From contig NZ_CP028960.1 of assembly GCF_003071365.1 (NCBI RefSeq), forward strand, positions 2,462,501 to 2,526,500: 64,000 nt of DNA. Direction: 5' to 3'. Origin of the DNA: Methyloceanibacter sp. wino2 (GTDB taxonomy: Bacteria; Pseudomonadota; Alphaproteobacteria; Rhizobiales; Methyloligellaceae). The notes beneath the pieces are model-generated. The model ran no database searches, was not told the origin of the DNA, and saw only the letters and a list, made by a program, of their open reading frames with translations. Below are positions 33,524 to 41,754 of the stretch, piece by piece (positions within the stretch are counted from its first letter, which is position 1; each line of letters begins with the position of its first letter). The translations under genes and the position numbers were made by a program.

Positions 33524-34362
33524 TTATAGACCTGGCCTCGCTACCGGCGCAGTGACGCTGTTGCCGTTTCCCAGCGCTGCGAGTATGGCATCGAGGCCGT
33601 CCGTCAGCGCCGCGGGGCCCGGCTGCAGAATGAGCGGCGATTTTATTTCAACGATGCGGTTGTTCCGCACGGCCGGGATCGTGCTCCAGCCCGCACGTTG
33701 CTTGATTTTATCCGGCACGACTTTCTTGCCGCACCAAGAGGCGAGGATGACGTCCGGCGCCGAGCCGATAACGTCTTGCGGCGCGACGATTCGATCCTTG
33801 GCGGCTTGTCTTGTCCTGAGTTCCGGAAAGACATCCTGTCCGCCGGCGATCTCGATCAGTTCAGATACCCAGCCAATGCCGCTGATCATGGATCGTCCCA
33901 CTCCTCGAAATACACCTTCGCTTTGACCGCAGCTCGAGCGTTGTTCGCGACCTCGTTGAGGCGATGCTCGTATTGCCGGGCAAGCCGATCCGCCTTGTCG
34001 GTCGCGCCGACCAGAGCGCCGAGCGTCCGGATCATCGCTAGGATGCCGGCGACATCCCGGTGGTTGAAGGCATGCACCGCTACTCCAGCCTTGATCAACG
34101 CTGCGGCGATCTCCGCCTGAAGATCGGAGAATGTCAAAACCAGATCTGGATCGAGCGCAAGGATCTTCGGAATATCGGCCGAGGTGAAGGCCGAGACGCG
34201 CGGTTTCTCGCGGCGCACTTGTGGGGGCCTGACCGCGTAGCCGGACACGCCCACGATCCGATCCTGCTCACCAAGAAGGTAAAGCGTTTCGACCGTCTCC
34301 TCGGTCAGGCAGACAATCCGCTCTGGCGGGAATTGGCGCATGTCAGGCCGTCGCTCCAGCAT
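33524..34362 (-). pseudogene. Cobalamin-binding (BtuF-like) protein, apparent frameshift
   Basis: Two overlapping frames form one BtuF/FecB-fold substrate-binding protein. The N-terminal frame (34362 to 33886) starts near MRQFPPERIVCLTEETVETL and ends KAKVYFEEWDDP. The C-terminal frame continues ISGIGWVSELIEIAGGQDVFPEL. Adding one C near 33889-33892 (CC to CCC) gives the usual WDDPMISGIGW. No signal peptide is present, as in the cytosolic 'cobalamin-binding protein' group of Rhizobiales. The gene lies between a radical SAM gene (20 bp) and cobF (0 bp) in one operon. ATG 34341 is an alternative start. Confidence 0.8.
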
Positions 34363-34382
34363 GGGCTGAAATTTCTATGGCA

Positions 34383-35279
34383 CTATAGGCCGCGCGCCCA
34401 GGCTGGCCTTAAGGGCGCCGCTTCAGGCGCAGCTATGGCCGCCCGCAATTCCTGCAGCAGCCGCGGCTTGTCCGCTCCCAGCGTCCCTTTCAGGATCAGC
34501 CAATTCGAGGCGTGGTCGCTGCGGAATATGGTCTGTCTCAGCTCCAGCTCGGAGAGCAACAGCTCCATTTCCTGCATCAGGCCCGGCACGCTGAGCGGCT
34601 CGAAGTCGGGGAAATTTTCGCGCAGCCGCGTCTCGCCTTGCGGGAAGCTCACGACAAGCGTGGCGAGATACTCGGGCTGTACTGCGTTCATCAACGCCGC
34701 CGAGTTCAGCGCATGCTGACGTGACAGCGCTTCGCCACCGAGCCCGTTGAGGATCATCACCGAGCGTTTGATCCCCGCCTCCTGCAACTTGTCGAGCGCC
34801 TCGCGCGTCGTCGCGAAGGTTTCCCCCTTGTTGACCCGCGCCAGCACTTCGTCGTCTCCGGATTCCGCCCCGACATAGACGAGCGACAGGCCAAGCTCCG
34901 CCAGCTCCCGCAGCTCCGCCGCCGACTTCTTGCGCAAATTGCGCGGCAGGCAATAGCTCGACACGCGGCGTACGCCAGGCATGTCGCGGCGGATCGCCTC
35001 GAGGATGGTCACGAGGCGGCGGGTTGAAAGCGTCAACGCATCGCCGTCGGCCAGGAAAACACGCTCGATGCCGCCGCCAAGTTCTTCGCCGCAGCGCCGG
35101 ATGTTTTCGAGCACCTCCTCCTCGCTGCGGGGACGGAAGCGCTTCTGCGGGGCGGTGTACATTTCGCAGAATGTGCACCGGTTCCAGGAACAGCCGTCCG
35201 TCACAGGCAGGATCAACGAATCCGCTTCGCTCGGCGGGCGGTACACGGGTTCGACGTAACGGATGGGAACGATGGTCAT
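34383..35279 (-). CDS. Radical SAM protein
   Basis: A 298-residue radical SAM enzyme. The 4Fe-4S cluster motif is CSWNRCTFC (C-x4-C-x2-C rather than the more common C-x3-C-x2-C). Further typical segments are VFLADGDAL, YVGAESGDDEVLARVNKG and ILNGLGGE. It belongs to the Elp3/MiaB-like group of unknown substrate. The ATG at 35279 (TIVPIRYVEPVYRP) is preferred to 35318. It heads an operon with the cobalamin-binding protein and cobF, so a role connected with B12 or with a B12-dependent step is possible but not shown. Confidence 0.85.
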   Translation of the reverse strand: MTIVPIRYVEPVYRPPSEADSLILPVTDGCSWNRCTFCEMYTAPQKRFRPRSEEEVLENIRRCGEELGGGIERVFLADGDALTLSTRRLVTILEAIRRDMPGVRRVSSYCLPRNLRKKSAAELRELAELGLSLVYVGAESGDDEVLARVNKGETFATTREALDKLQEAGIKRSVMILNGLGGEALSRQHALNSAALMNAVQPEYLATLVVSFPQGETRLRENFPDFEPLSVPGLMQEMELLLSELELRQTIFRSDHASNWLILKGTLGADKPRLLQELRAAIAAPEAAPLRPAWARGL

Positions 35280-35539
35280 GGCTGAGCGACTGGTTTTCCG
35301 GAACGGCCGAAGGGACACGGCCAGAGTTTAGCGCAACACACGCCTCACCCGAAAACTATTGGCGGCCGATTGTCGGTCGCGGCGGGGCGGCACCGGCGCC
35401 AACGGCCGCTTCACCTGACTGTTCGACCTAGCGGGCCTGACTGTTCGGCCTCGCGGGCCTATGTCGTCCGCTGGCGGGCTCGACGTAGGCCCCCGCGTTT
35501 GGATGGCGCTGGTCATAGCGTCGCAATCAGGTCGGGGCA

Positions 35540-35686
35540 TTATTGCATGAAGGCTCCAACGGCGACGGCGATAATTGCCAGGAAGGCCAACGAGGCGACA
35601 AGCACCCAGATCAATCCGACGCGCTCAGCCTGTCGCGCTTCTGTCGAGCTCAAGACCGGAGTCCCTGTTTTCTTGTCTCTATGCAT
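35540..35686 (-). CDS. Small single-helix membrane protein
   Basis: A 48-residue protein with a basic cytoplasmic N-terminus (MHRDKKTGTPVLSSTEARQAERVG, given in part) and one C-terminal transmembrane helix (IWVLVASLAFLAIIAVAVGAF). An excellent ribosome site (AAAGGAGG) lies six bases before the ATG at 35686, so translation is likely. Family unknown. Confidence 0.75.
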   Translation of the reverse strand: MHRDKKTGTPVLSSTEARQAERVGLIWVLVASLAFLAIIAVAVGAFMQ

Positions 35687-36190
35687 ATCGTCCTCCTTTC
35701 GGTTGTGACCTCGCGGGCGATGCGGCCGTTTCCGCGCATACGAGAGTGCGAGCCGCGACAACGCCCGGTCGGCTTCGAAGTTTCGGTCGCAATGCGATTT
35801 CGACCTGAGCACCAGGAGGGGCCGGAACAGGCCCGCGGCTCTGAGACGCCCAACGAGACTATGGTCCGTTCGGGCAATTCAACCCACGCCGCCGGAGTTA
35901 CTTGACGCGGCCTGGATCGCTGAAACGCGCGTTCGAAGCAGCTTTAGCTGCTCCGCGCGTTGACCATGGGGCTCAACGATTGCGTTCACTGATAGACCTA
36001 AGGGGCACGAGGCATAGTTCAAGGGGCGGCGGGAAGCGATCCTGATAGCAATCTTCTATCGTCTGCAGCTCCGCGCGATCTGTTTCGATAGGCTGTTCGC
36101 CGTTTTCGTTTACGCGTGCCGGAGGCCCGCGGCCCTGCTATTTTAGAACGTGCTGGGCAACGATCCTGCACCAATACGGGGAGGAAACTC
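35687..36190. other. Intergenic interval with one hairpin
   Basis: About 500 bp with no gene-like frame. A perfect 7-bp inverted repeat (AGCAGCT-TT-AGCTGCT) at 35937-35952 is flanked by CGCGCG on both sides, so a longer structured hairpin is possible at 35924-35960. The end holds the GAGGAAACTC ribosome site of the next gene. Nothing else was recognised. Confidence 0.4.
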
Positions 36191-36457
36191 ATGGATCTCG
36201 TCGGCATTCTCGTAACCCTGATTATCGGCGCAATCGCTGGCTGGCTGGCCGGCGTCATCGTCGAGGGCGCAGGCTTCGGCCTGTTGTGGAACATCATCAT
36301 CGGTATCGCGGGCGCGTTCATCGCGGGCTGGCTGTTTCCGAGACTGGGCCTTCGGTTGGCTATCGCCGGCGGTGTTATCGGCGCAATCGTTTCGGCCGCG
36401 CTCGGTGCGATCATCCTGCTGGTCGTGGTCAATCTGATCCAGCGGCTCATCGGCTGA
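36191..36457 (+). CDS. GlsB/YeaQ/YmgE-family stress response membrane protein
   Basis: An 88-residue hydrophobic protein with three helices and the conserved glycine-rich pattern IIGAIAGWLAGVIVEG and NIIIGIAGAFIAGWLFPRLGL. This family (transglycosylase-associated, GlsB) is small and membrane-embedded and often induced by general stress; its molecular role is unclear. GAGGAAAC precedes the ATG at 36191. Frames extending to 36116 are not coding-like. Confidence 0.88.
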   Translation: MDLVGILVTLIIGAIAGWLAGVIVEGAGFGLLWNIIIGIAGAFIAGWLFPRLGLRLAIAGGVIGAIVSAALGAIILLVVVNLIQRLIG

Positions 36458-36757
36458 TCCGATGTTATTGAGGGGACGCGGCCGCGCTGGCCGCGCGCCC
36501 TGCTGTCTCGTGCGTAGATCGAAATCTGGGATCGTCATTCGGCGCCCGGCGCGGGCATTGGACGGCGGCGTTTCTTTGCGTCCGGATTCCCCCCAAGTGG
36601 CGTTCGCGGACGAGCGGGAGCACATGGCTCCATAACATTCTCTGAAGTCCCCCAAACGACTGAGGCTTCGAGCAGCGAGAGGCCCTCGGCTGCTTGACAG
36701 CCGGAGATCCGTTCACCTATGGAAGTTATGTTATAACATTATAGCCGAGGAGTAGTC
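36458..36757. other. Intergenic region with a Zur-like operator
   Basis: About 300 bp of non-coding sequence between the GlsB-like and DUF1826 genes. Its promoter-proximal end holds the palindrome at 36726-36741. No reading frame with family features was seen. Confidence 0.5.
36726..36741. promoter_or_regulatory. Zur-like operator
   Basis: TTATGTTATAACATTA contains the perfect 12-bp palindrome ATGTTATAACAT (36728-36739). This matches alphaproteobacterial zinc-uptake regulator (Zur) sites of the form TATGTTATAACATA. It ends 16 bp before the start codon of the DUF1826 gene, where bound Zur would block transcription or initiation. Confidence 0.7.
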
Positions 36758-37510
36758 ATGGATGGACAAGCTGCCGATGCGGTTGGCGTGCTGAGGGAAG
36801 GGCGCCCAGGACAGGAGGCGCGGTCCAATCCGCGCCAGGATCGATCCGAAGCCTCAGGTCCGGCAAAAATGGTGGACGCGCGCGGCGGCACGGGCGGCAA
36901 GGGAGCACCGGCAGTTGCGTGCCGCGTCGTCGATCAGGCCAGGGCGGGCGTCCTGGACGAGATTTGGTCTCCGGGTTGCGCCGCCGCGATCTGGCGGCGT
37001 GAGTTGCCTTCGCACTTCCAAGCCTGGATCGATACGCTTGAGCCGGACTCGCTGCCGGACGTTCGAATTGTCGTGCCCTCGAATGGTGTGCACGACGCGT
37101 TGTGCGCGCTCTTCGACGAACAGGGCGTGCCTGCCAGCGAAGGCCGAGCGACGCTTGCGCGCGATGCCGCCGAGCTTGCGAGTACTTTCGCCCGGATCAT
37201 GAACGCAAACACGGTGCGGCTTCGCCTCGACGTGATCGGCGACAATGCCTGCCGCAAATTCCATGTCGACAATGTCGCCGCGCGCTTGCTTTGTACCTAT
37301 CGGGGGCGCGGCACCCAATACGGGCGTGTCCGCTCGGGCGGCGATCCGAGTGTCATCCACGAACTCCCGGCAGGCGCCGTCGGTCTGTTCCGCGGAGCGC
37401 TCTGGCCCTCCATGGAAGAGACCGGCATCGTCCATCGGTCGCCGCCGATCTCCGGGTCGGGAGAGACCCGGCTCCTGCTCGTCATCGATCCGGTCTCGGA
37501 CGTTTCCTGA
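36758..37510 (+). CDS. DUF1826 protein, predicted zinc-homeostasis protein
   Basis: A 250-residue protein. The first ~55 residues are low-complexity and polar; the DUF1826 domain follows, with VPSNGVHDALCALF, RLRLDVIGDNACRKFHVDN, RLLCTYRGRGTQY and GAVGLFRGALWP. Several conserved Cys and His (ACRKFHVDN, VIHELPAG, GIVHRSPP) could bind a metal. DUF1826 genes often sit near COG0523 zinc chaperones and Zur-regulated genes; the Zur-like palindrome directly upstream fits. A function in zinc limitation is inference. GAGGAG lies five bases before the ATG. Confidence 0.8.
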   Translation: MDGQAADAVGVLREGRPGQEARSNPRQDRSEASGPAKMVDARGGTGGKGAPAVACRVVDQARAGVLDEIWSPGCAAAIWRRELPSHFQAWIDTLEPDSLPDVRIVVPSNGVHDALCALFDEQGVPASEGRATLARDAAELASTFARIMNANTVRLRLDVIGDNACRKFHVDNVAARLLCTYRGRGTQYGRVRSGGDPSVIHELPAGAVGLFRGALWPSMEETGIVHRSPPISGSGETRLLLVIDPVSDVS

Positions 37511-37544
37511 CAAGCCTCGGGCTGCGAGCGTCAGGCCGCGAGAG

Positions 37545-38531
37545 TCAGGCTACGAGCCTTGTGCGGCCGTGTGGTGCATCGAAATCGAGCTTAGGCCCGA
37601 TGGCGACGACACCGGACGGATTGATGGTGCCGTGGCTCTCGTAATAGTGCCGGCGATTGTGCTCGAAGTTCAGCGTGCCGGCCACGCCGGGTTGCTGATA
37701 GAGGTCGCGCGCATAGGCCGGCAGCGCCTCGTAGTCGGCGAGGCGCTTCAGGTTGCATTTGAAGTGTCCGTGATAGATGGCGTCGAAACGCATCAAGGTC
37801 GTGAACAAGCGCCAGTCGGCTTCGGTGATCCGGTCTCCCGTGAGGTAGCGCTGCGTCCGCAGGCGCTGCTCGAGCCAGTCCAGGGTCTCGAACAGCGGAT
37901 AGACGGCCTCTTCGTAGGCTTCCTGAGACGTGGCGAAGCCGGCTCTGTATACGCCGTTGTTCACCGTGTCGTAGATGCGGCTGTTCAAGGCATCGATCTC
38001 GCCGCGCAGTTCTTCCGGATAATAGTCGCCCGGCTTGGCGCCGACGTTGTCGAAGGCGCTGTTGAACATGCGGATGATCTCGGAGGACTCGTTCGAGACG
38101 ATCGTGCCGGTTTCCTTGTCCCAGAGAACGGGCACCGTGACGCGGCCCGAGTAGTTGGGATCCGCCCTCAGGTAGACCTCGTAATAGTACTGCGATTGGA
38201 AGAGGCGATCGCCGACGATGCCCGCATCGTCCGGCTGGAAGGTCCAGCCCTTGTCACCCATGAACCAATGGACGAAGGACACGTCGATCATCTCGTCGAG
38301 GCCTTTTAAGGCGCGATAGATCAGCGTCCGATGGGCCCACGGGCAGGCGTAAGAGACGTAAAGGTGATAGCGGTCCGGCTCGGCCTTGAAGCCGCCTTGA
38401 CCGGTGGGACCCGGCGCACCGTCGGGCGTGACCCAATTGCGGAATTGCGACTTGGAGCGGACGAAGCGTCCGCCGTGTTCCTTCGTGTCGTACCAGGCGT
38501 CGTGCCAGACGCCGTCAACCAGCAAACCCAT
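37545..38531 (-). CDS. Glutathionyl-hydroquinone reductase (Xi-class GST, YqjG/ECM4 family)
   Basis: A 328-residue Xi-class glutathione transferase. The catalytic cysteine lies in the diagnostic YACPWAHRTLI, with the GST N-domain motif VPVLWDKETGTIVSNESSEI and a C-terminal helical domain (DRITEADWRLFTTLMRFDAIY). Such enzymes reduce glutathionyl-hydroquinones back to hydroquinones in the cytosol. The length agrees with YqjG (about 328). It ends 35 bp from the convergent DUF1826 gene. Confidence 0.92.
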   Translation of the reverse strand: MGLLVDGVWHDAWYDTKEHGGRFVRSKSQFRNWVTPDGAPGPTGQGGFKAEPDRYHLYVSYACPWAHRTLIYRALKGLDEMIDVSFVHWFMGDKGWTFQPDDAGIVGDRLFQSQYYYEVYLRADPNYSGRVTVPVLWDKETGTIVSNESSEIIRMFNSAFDNVGAKPGDYYPEELRGEIDALNSRIYDTVNNGVYRAGFATSQEAYEEAVYPLFETLDWLEQRLRTQRYLTGDRITEADWRLFTTLMRFDAIYHGHFKCNLKRLADYEALPAYARDLYQQPGVAGTLNFEHNRRHYYESHGTINPSGVVAIGPKLDFDAPHGRTRLVA

Positions 38532-38666
38532 AGGACCTCTCGCGGGGCTATGACCGCCCAGGCGAGCGGCACATTTATTGTAGCGTTCGTTACAGAACCC
38601 AATGTGGGAGGGGCTGGTATGAATTCAAGGCGCCGGAGTGAGCGTCGACGCCGGCGCGGACCGCGC

Positions 38667-38837
38667 TTACATCGATTTCAGGCTCGTATCGATCGAGTTG
38701 AAAACGTCGGCGAGCGAACAGCCCAGCGTCGAGACGGACGTCATGATCGCGACGGCGATCCCGGCAGCGAGCATGCCATATTCGATGGCTGTGGCGCCGG
38801 ATACGTCCTTAAGGAACGTCGCGAACTGCGGACCCAT
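38667..38837 (-). CDS. Flp-family type IVb pilin
   Basis: A 56-residue prepilin. The 14-residue leader MGPQFATFLKDVSG is followed by ATAIEYGMLAAGIAVAIMTS, the class IVb Flp signature with Glu at +5 and Tyr at +6 after the Gly cleavage site of TadV/CpaA. A hydrophobic helix and a short C-terminal tail follow (DVFNSIDTSLKSM); a Cys in the middle (LGCSL) is unusual. No tad/cpa assembly genes are adjacent, so it is an orphan pilin whose partners lie elsewhere. The start at 38837 is the only sensible one. Confidence 0.88.
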   Translation of the reverse strand: MGPQFATFLKDVSGATAIEYGMLAAGIAVAIMTSVSTLGCSLADVFNSIDTSLKSM

Positions 38838-38892
38838 CGCCTCGTATCTCCAAGTTGAAGCGCTCCGATTACACAGCCATTCCCTTAATGTT

Positions 38893-40104
38893 TCATTGCG
38901 CGAATGCAGCCAAAAAATGAGGCATACGGAACAGCTTAGCGCGGGCGAGCGAGGTGATCATCTCGTTCACCACTTCGGCCATGAGCATAGCGGCGCCGAA
39001 GTCGAATTGGTTGATGGCGACGAAGGCGGCGACGCCGCGCGTCGGTGCAAAGGCGATGTAGGAAAACGTGCCTTGCAGGCCGCCGGCCTTTTGCAGGATC
39101 AGCGGACGGTCGCCGTCGGGCATCATCACGACCCAGCCCAGACTCATGGCGTCCATGTGGCCGGACTCGTCCATGCCGGACACGGGATTGAGATTGTCGC
39201 GGACAAGATAGGCCGCGTGATCGAGCATCCTGACTTCAGCGTCCTCTTCGCTGAGCCGATCCAAGTGCCACTGCATCCAGCGCAGCAGGTCTTTGGGCGT
39301 GGAATACAGGCCGCCGGAGCCGACAATGACGTCTCCTGTCGGCACGTCACGCAGCGCTTTGCCGTCGAAGCCGTGTCCCTCCATCAGCCGCTTGCGCTGG
39401 TCGTCCGACAGTTCGAAGACCGTGTCGGTCATGCCGAGCGGGCCGGTGATGTGTTTGGCGAGGATTTCCGGGTAGGGCGTCTTGGCCGCCTCCGACAGGC
39501 CGATGGCGAGAAGGTCGAAAGCGAAATTCGAATAGAGGATGCCCGTGCCGGGTGGGTAGAGCAACTCGTTCTGGTCGAGCCAGCCGGCGAAGGCCTTGCG
39601 GGTGATCGTGCTGAACGGATCGCCCACGGGACCCGGTTTGCGCGGGACTTCGCGCGGCAGACCTGCGGACTGGGTCGCGATGTCAATGAGCCGGATCTTC
39701 GATGTGTTGGGGTCCTTGCCCGCGCCGAGATCGGGGGCGAGCGACCCCAGCCGCTGAGTCAGTGATACCGTCCCATCGGCCGCGAGTGAGGCCAGGACCT
39801 GACCCGTGAAGGCCTTGGTGATCGATCCGATCCGCAGCACCGTGTCGCCGTCGGGTTCCTTGCCGCCGTCGATGCGCTCGCCGTAGCCGTGAATGGATGT
39901 CGCGCCGTTCCGGACCGCACCGATCACCAGACCAGGGACTTTGGTCTGCAGGAACAGGACCGTGCCGGTGAACTCAACCGTCTCGTCGAGCAGGGGATCG
40001 GCGGCCGCGGGTGCCGATAGGCTTCCGGCTGCGAGAGCGCATCCGAGGAAACCAAGGATGGCGCTGCGAAAGCGGGACGGTGCGAATTGTATGGAAGTGG
40101 GCAT
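38893..40104 (-). CDS. Serine hydrolase of the beta-lactamase / DD-peptidase fold (AmpH-like)
   Basis: A 403-residue secreted enzyme with a signal peptide (to APAAA), catalytic SxxK in SITK, the Tyr-x-Asn motif YSN, and a later glycine-rich strand corresponding to the third motif (QKAGGLQGTFSYIAF). The composition and length resemble class C beta-lactamase-related carboxypeptidases such as AmpH, which act on peptidoglycan in the periplasm. Whether it hydrolyses beta-lactams is unknown. It is divergent from the chorismate mutase gene (97 bp). Confidence 0.87.
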   Translation of the reverse strand: MPTSIQFAPSRFRSAILGFLGCALAAGSLSAPAAADPLLDETVEFTGTVLFLQTKVPGLVIGAVRNGATSIHGYGERIDGGKEPDGDTVLRIGSITKAFTGQVLASLAADGTVSLTQRLGSLAPDLGAGKDPNTSKIRLIDIATQSAGLPREVPRKPGPVGDPFSTITRKAFAGWLDQNELLYPPGTGILYSNFAFDLLAIGLSEAAKTPYPEILAKHITGPLGMTDTVFELSDDQRKRLMEGHGFDGKALRDVPTGDVIVGSGGLYSTPKDLLRWMQWHLDRLSEEDAEVRMLDHAAYLVRDNLNPVSGMDESGHMDAMSLGWVVMMPDGDRPLILQKAGGLQGTFSYIAFAPTRGVAAFVAINQFDFGAAMLMAEVVNEMITSLARAKLFRMPHFLAAFAQ

Positions 40105-40201
40105 ATCCTTCGGGGCCTTCGGTGCTGCTAGTGTCGGTTGGAGGTTCTGTGGTCCAAGGCTCTTGGCAGGTCTTTATAGCCGCTTCGGAGCCCTGACACA
40201 T

Positions 40202-40768
40202 ATGACGGAGACAGATCACTTGCGCCATGCGGTTTTGGCCTTACTCATCTTCTTGGCGTTGCCACCTCTCGCCGGCTGCGCCGACACGGCAAATGAGGTG
40301 CTGGTGCTCCGAAGGCTCATGATCGAGCGGTTGGACCTGATGGAGCAGGTCGCCGCCTACAAGTGGAACAACAAGCTTTCGATCGATGATCCGGTTCGCG
40401 AAGCGAATGTCCTCAAGGCCACCATGGCGCGGTCGCGTGCTGCGGGGCTCGATCCAAAGATCGCGCAGCGCTTCATCGTGGCGCAGATGGAGTCTGCCAA
40501 GACCGTGCAGCGCTACTATTTCGATCTGTGGCGGCAACAGGGGGTCGCCCAGGTGACTGGGGTGTCGGACCTCGTTACTGAATTACGTCCCAGGATTGGC
40601 GCGCTGTCGGTGGACCTGATCGCCGCCATGGCGGAGGGTGGCAGCCAGCTGGCGGATTGTTCGTCCACGTCGGTCCTGCGGCCGGTCCCGCAGGAATTGT
40701 TGAATGTGCCCCGGGCATGGAACATTGCCGTCGACGGTGTGTTGGGGGAGCGCAGGGACTGCCCGTAG
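40202..40768 (+). CDS. Secreted (AroQ-gamma) chorismate mutase, probably a lipoprotein
   Basis: A 188-residue protein with an N-terminal signal ending in the lipobox LAGC and a helical AroQ-gamma domain: VLRRLMIERLDLMEQVAAYKW, DPVREANVLKATM, FIVAQMESAKTVQRYYFDLW. Chorismate mutase converts chorismate to prephenate; gamma-class enzymes are exported. Periplasmic location and lipid anchor are inferred. The start at 40202 was chosen for the signal peptide; the longer frame upstream overlaps the divergent gene. No prephenate dehydratase is nearby, so the pathway role is open. Confidence 0.85.
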   Translation: MTETDHLRHAVLALLIFLALPPLAGCADTANEVLVLRRLMIERLDLMEQVAAYKWNNKLSIDDPVREANVLKATMARSRAAGLDPKIAQRFIVAQMESAKTVQRYYFDLWRQQGVAQVTGVSDLVTELRPRIGALSVDLIAAMAEGGSQLADCSSTSVLRPVPQELLNVPRAWNIAVDGVLGERRDCP

Positions 40769-40915
40769 CTCGGGAGTGCCGATCGCGTCGAGGCGCCGTT
40801 CATACTTTTCTAACCGAGACGCCGGTTTCACCCGATTATTGCCCTGGTTTTATGACAATTCGCGCTTACCTATAGTGGAAGCCATTCCGAAACCTCAAAT
40901 TTGTACGTTGCGATC

Positions 40916-41080
40916 ATGAAACAGATTGCCCTATTCGCCACCGCTGCTTTTGTCTCGCTGTCTGTTGCGGGCTGCGCGGTCGAGGTGCCGATGTCGGCCT
41001 TCCAACTGGGGCCGCTCGAGGCCGAGAAGGCCCCTGCGCCGGCGTCTCAGCCTGAGCGCGACCAGCCTCCCGTCCGCTAG
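40916..41080 (+). CDS. Small lipoprotein of unknown function
   Basis: A 54-residue predicted lipoprotein: signal MKQIALFATAAFVSLSVAGC with a good lipobox (VAGC), then a short Pro/Glu/Ala-rich tail (PLEAEKAPAPASQPERDQPP). The mature part of about 34 residues is probably disordered. A ribosome site is not clear. Known small outer-membrane lipoproteins have this layout, but no family is recognised. Confidence 0.65.
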   Translation: MKQIALFATAAFVSLSVAGCAVEVPMSAFQLGPLEAEKAPAPASQPERDQPPVR

Positions 41081-41199
41081 AGCCCTATCCAACGCGATCC
41101 GCTCCATGCCGGCGCGCCTGGGATTGTCGCTGGCAATCGGCTAGACTTGGCTTCCGTCCGGCTCCCTCCGGCCCAAGCTCGAAAGTCCGATAATCGCCG

Positions 41200-41736
41200 A
41201 TGTCGCTTCCGACGCGCACAACGCCAACTCCCGACAAGAACTTCGCGTCGCCTTACGACGAATTGAACCGTCGTATCGTGGCTATCCTCCAGGAGGACGG
41301 GCGAACCTCGTTCCGCACCATCGCCGAGATGCTGGAGATCTCCGAGGGCACGGTGCGCAACCGGGTCGCGTGGATGAAGGAAGCAGGTCACCTGGCGATT
41401 GTCGCCATCGTGGACCCGACATCCATCTCCTACCGGGCCGATGCCATGCTCGGCATCAAGGTCGCGCCGGGGCATACGCCGGAGGCCGTGGCAGCTCGTC
41501 TCGGTGCATCGCCGAGCGTGGTCTATGTCATGTGGGTCAGCGGCCGTTACGATCTTCTGGTCGAGGTCATCTTCGACGACGAGGACGGCCTCGCAGGCTT
41601 CATGAACGGCATGTGCTACAGCGACGCCGGAATCGCCTCGGCCGAGATCATGACCGGCATCAAGATGTTCAAGAACCAGTTCCTGTTGAAGCGCGATCTG
41701 CCGGAAGGCCACACGGCCCGCGATGCCGCCGAATAG
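41200..41736 (+). CDS. Lrp/AsnC-family transcriptional regulator
   Basis: A 178-residue regulator with an N-terminal helix-turn-helix (DGRTSFRTIAEMLEISEGTVRNRV, in part) and the C-terminal RAM ligand-binding domain (SVVYVMWVSGRYDLLVEVI, EIMTGIKMFKNQFLL). Lrp-type proteins sense amino acids and control amino-acid metabolism. It is convergent with the glutamine synthetase-like gene (18 bp apart), a plausible target by neighbourhood. Its operator is not recognised. Confidence 0.92.
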   Translation: MSLPTRTTPTPDKNFASPYDELNRRIVAILQEDGRTSFRTIAEMLEISEGTVRNRVAWMKEAGHLAIVAIVDPTSISYRADAMLGIKVAPGHTPEAVAARLGASPSVVYVMWVSGRYDLLVEVIFDDEDGLAGFMNGMCYSDAGIASAEIMTGIKMFKNQFLLKRDLPEGHTARDAAE

Positions 41737-41754
41737 AGGCGCAGGCCGCGTCTC

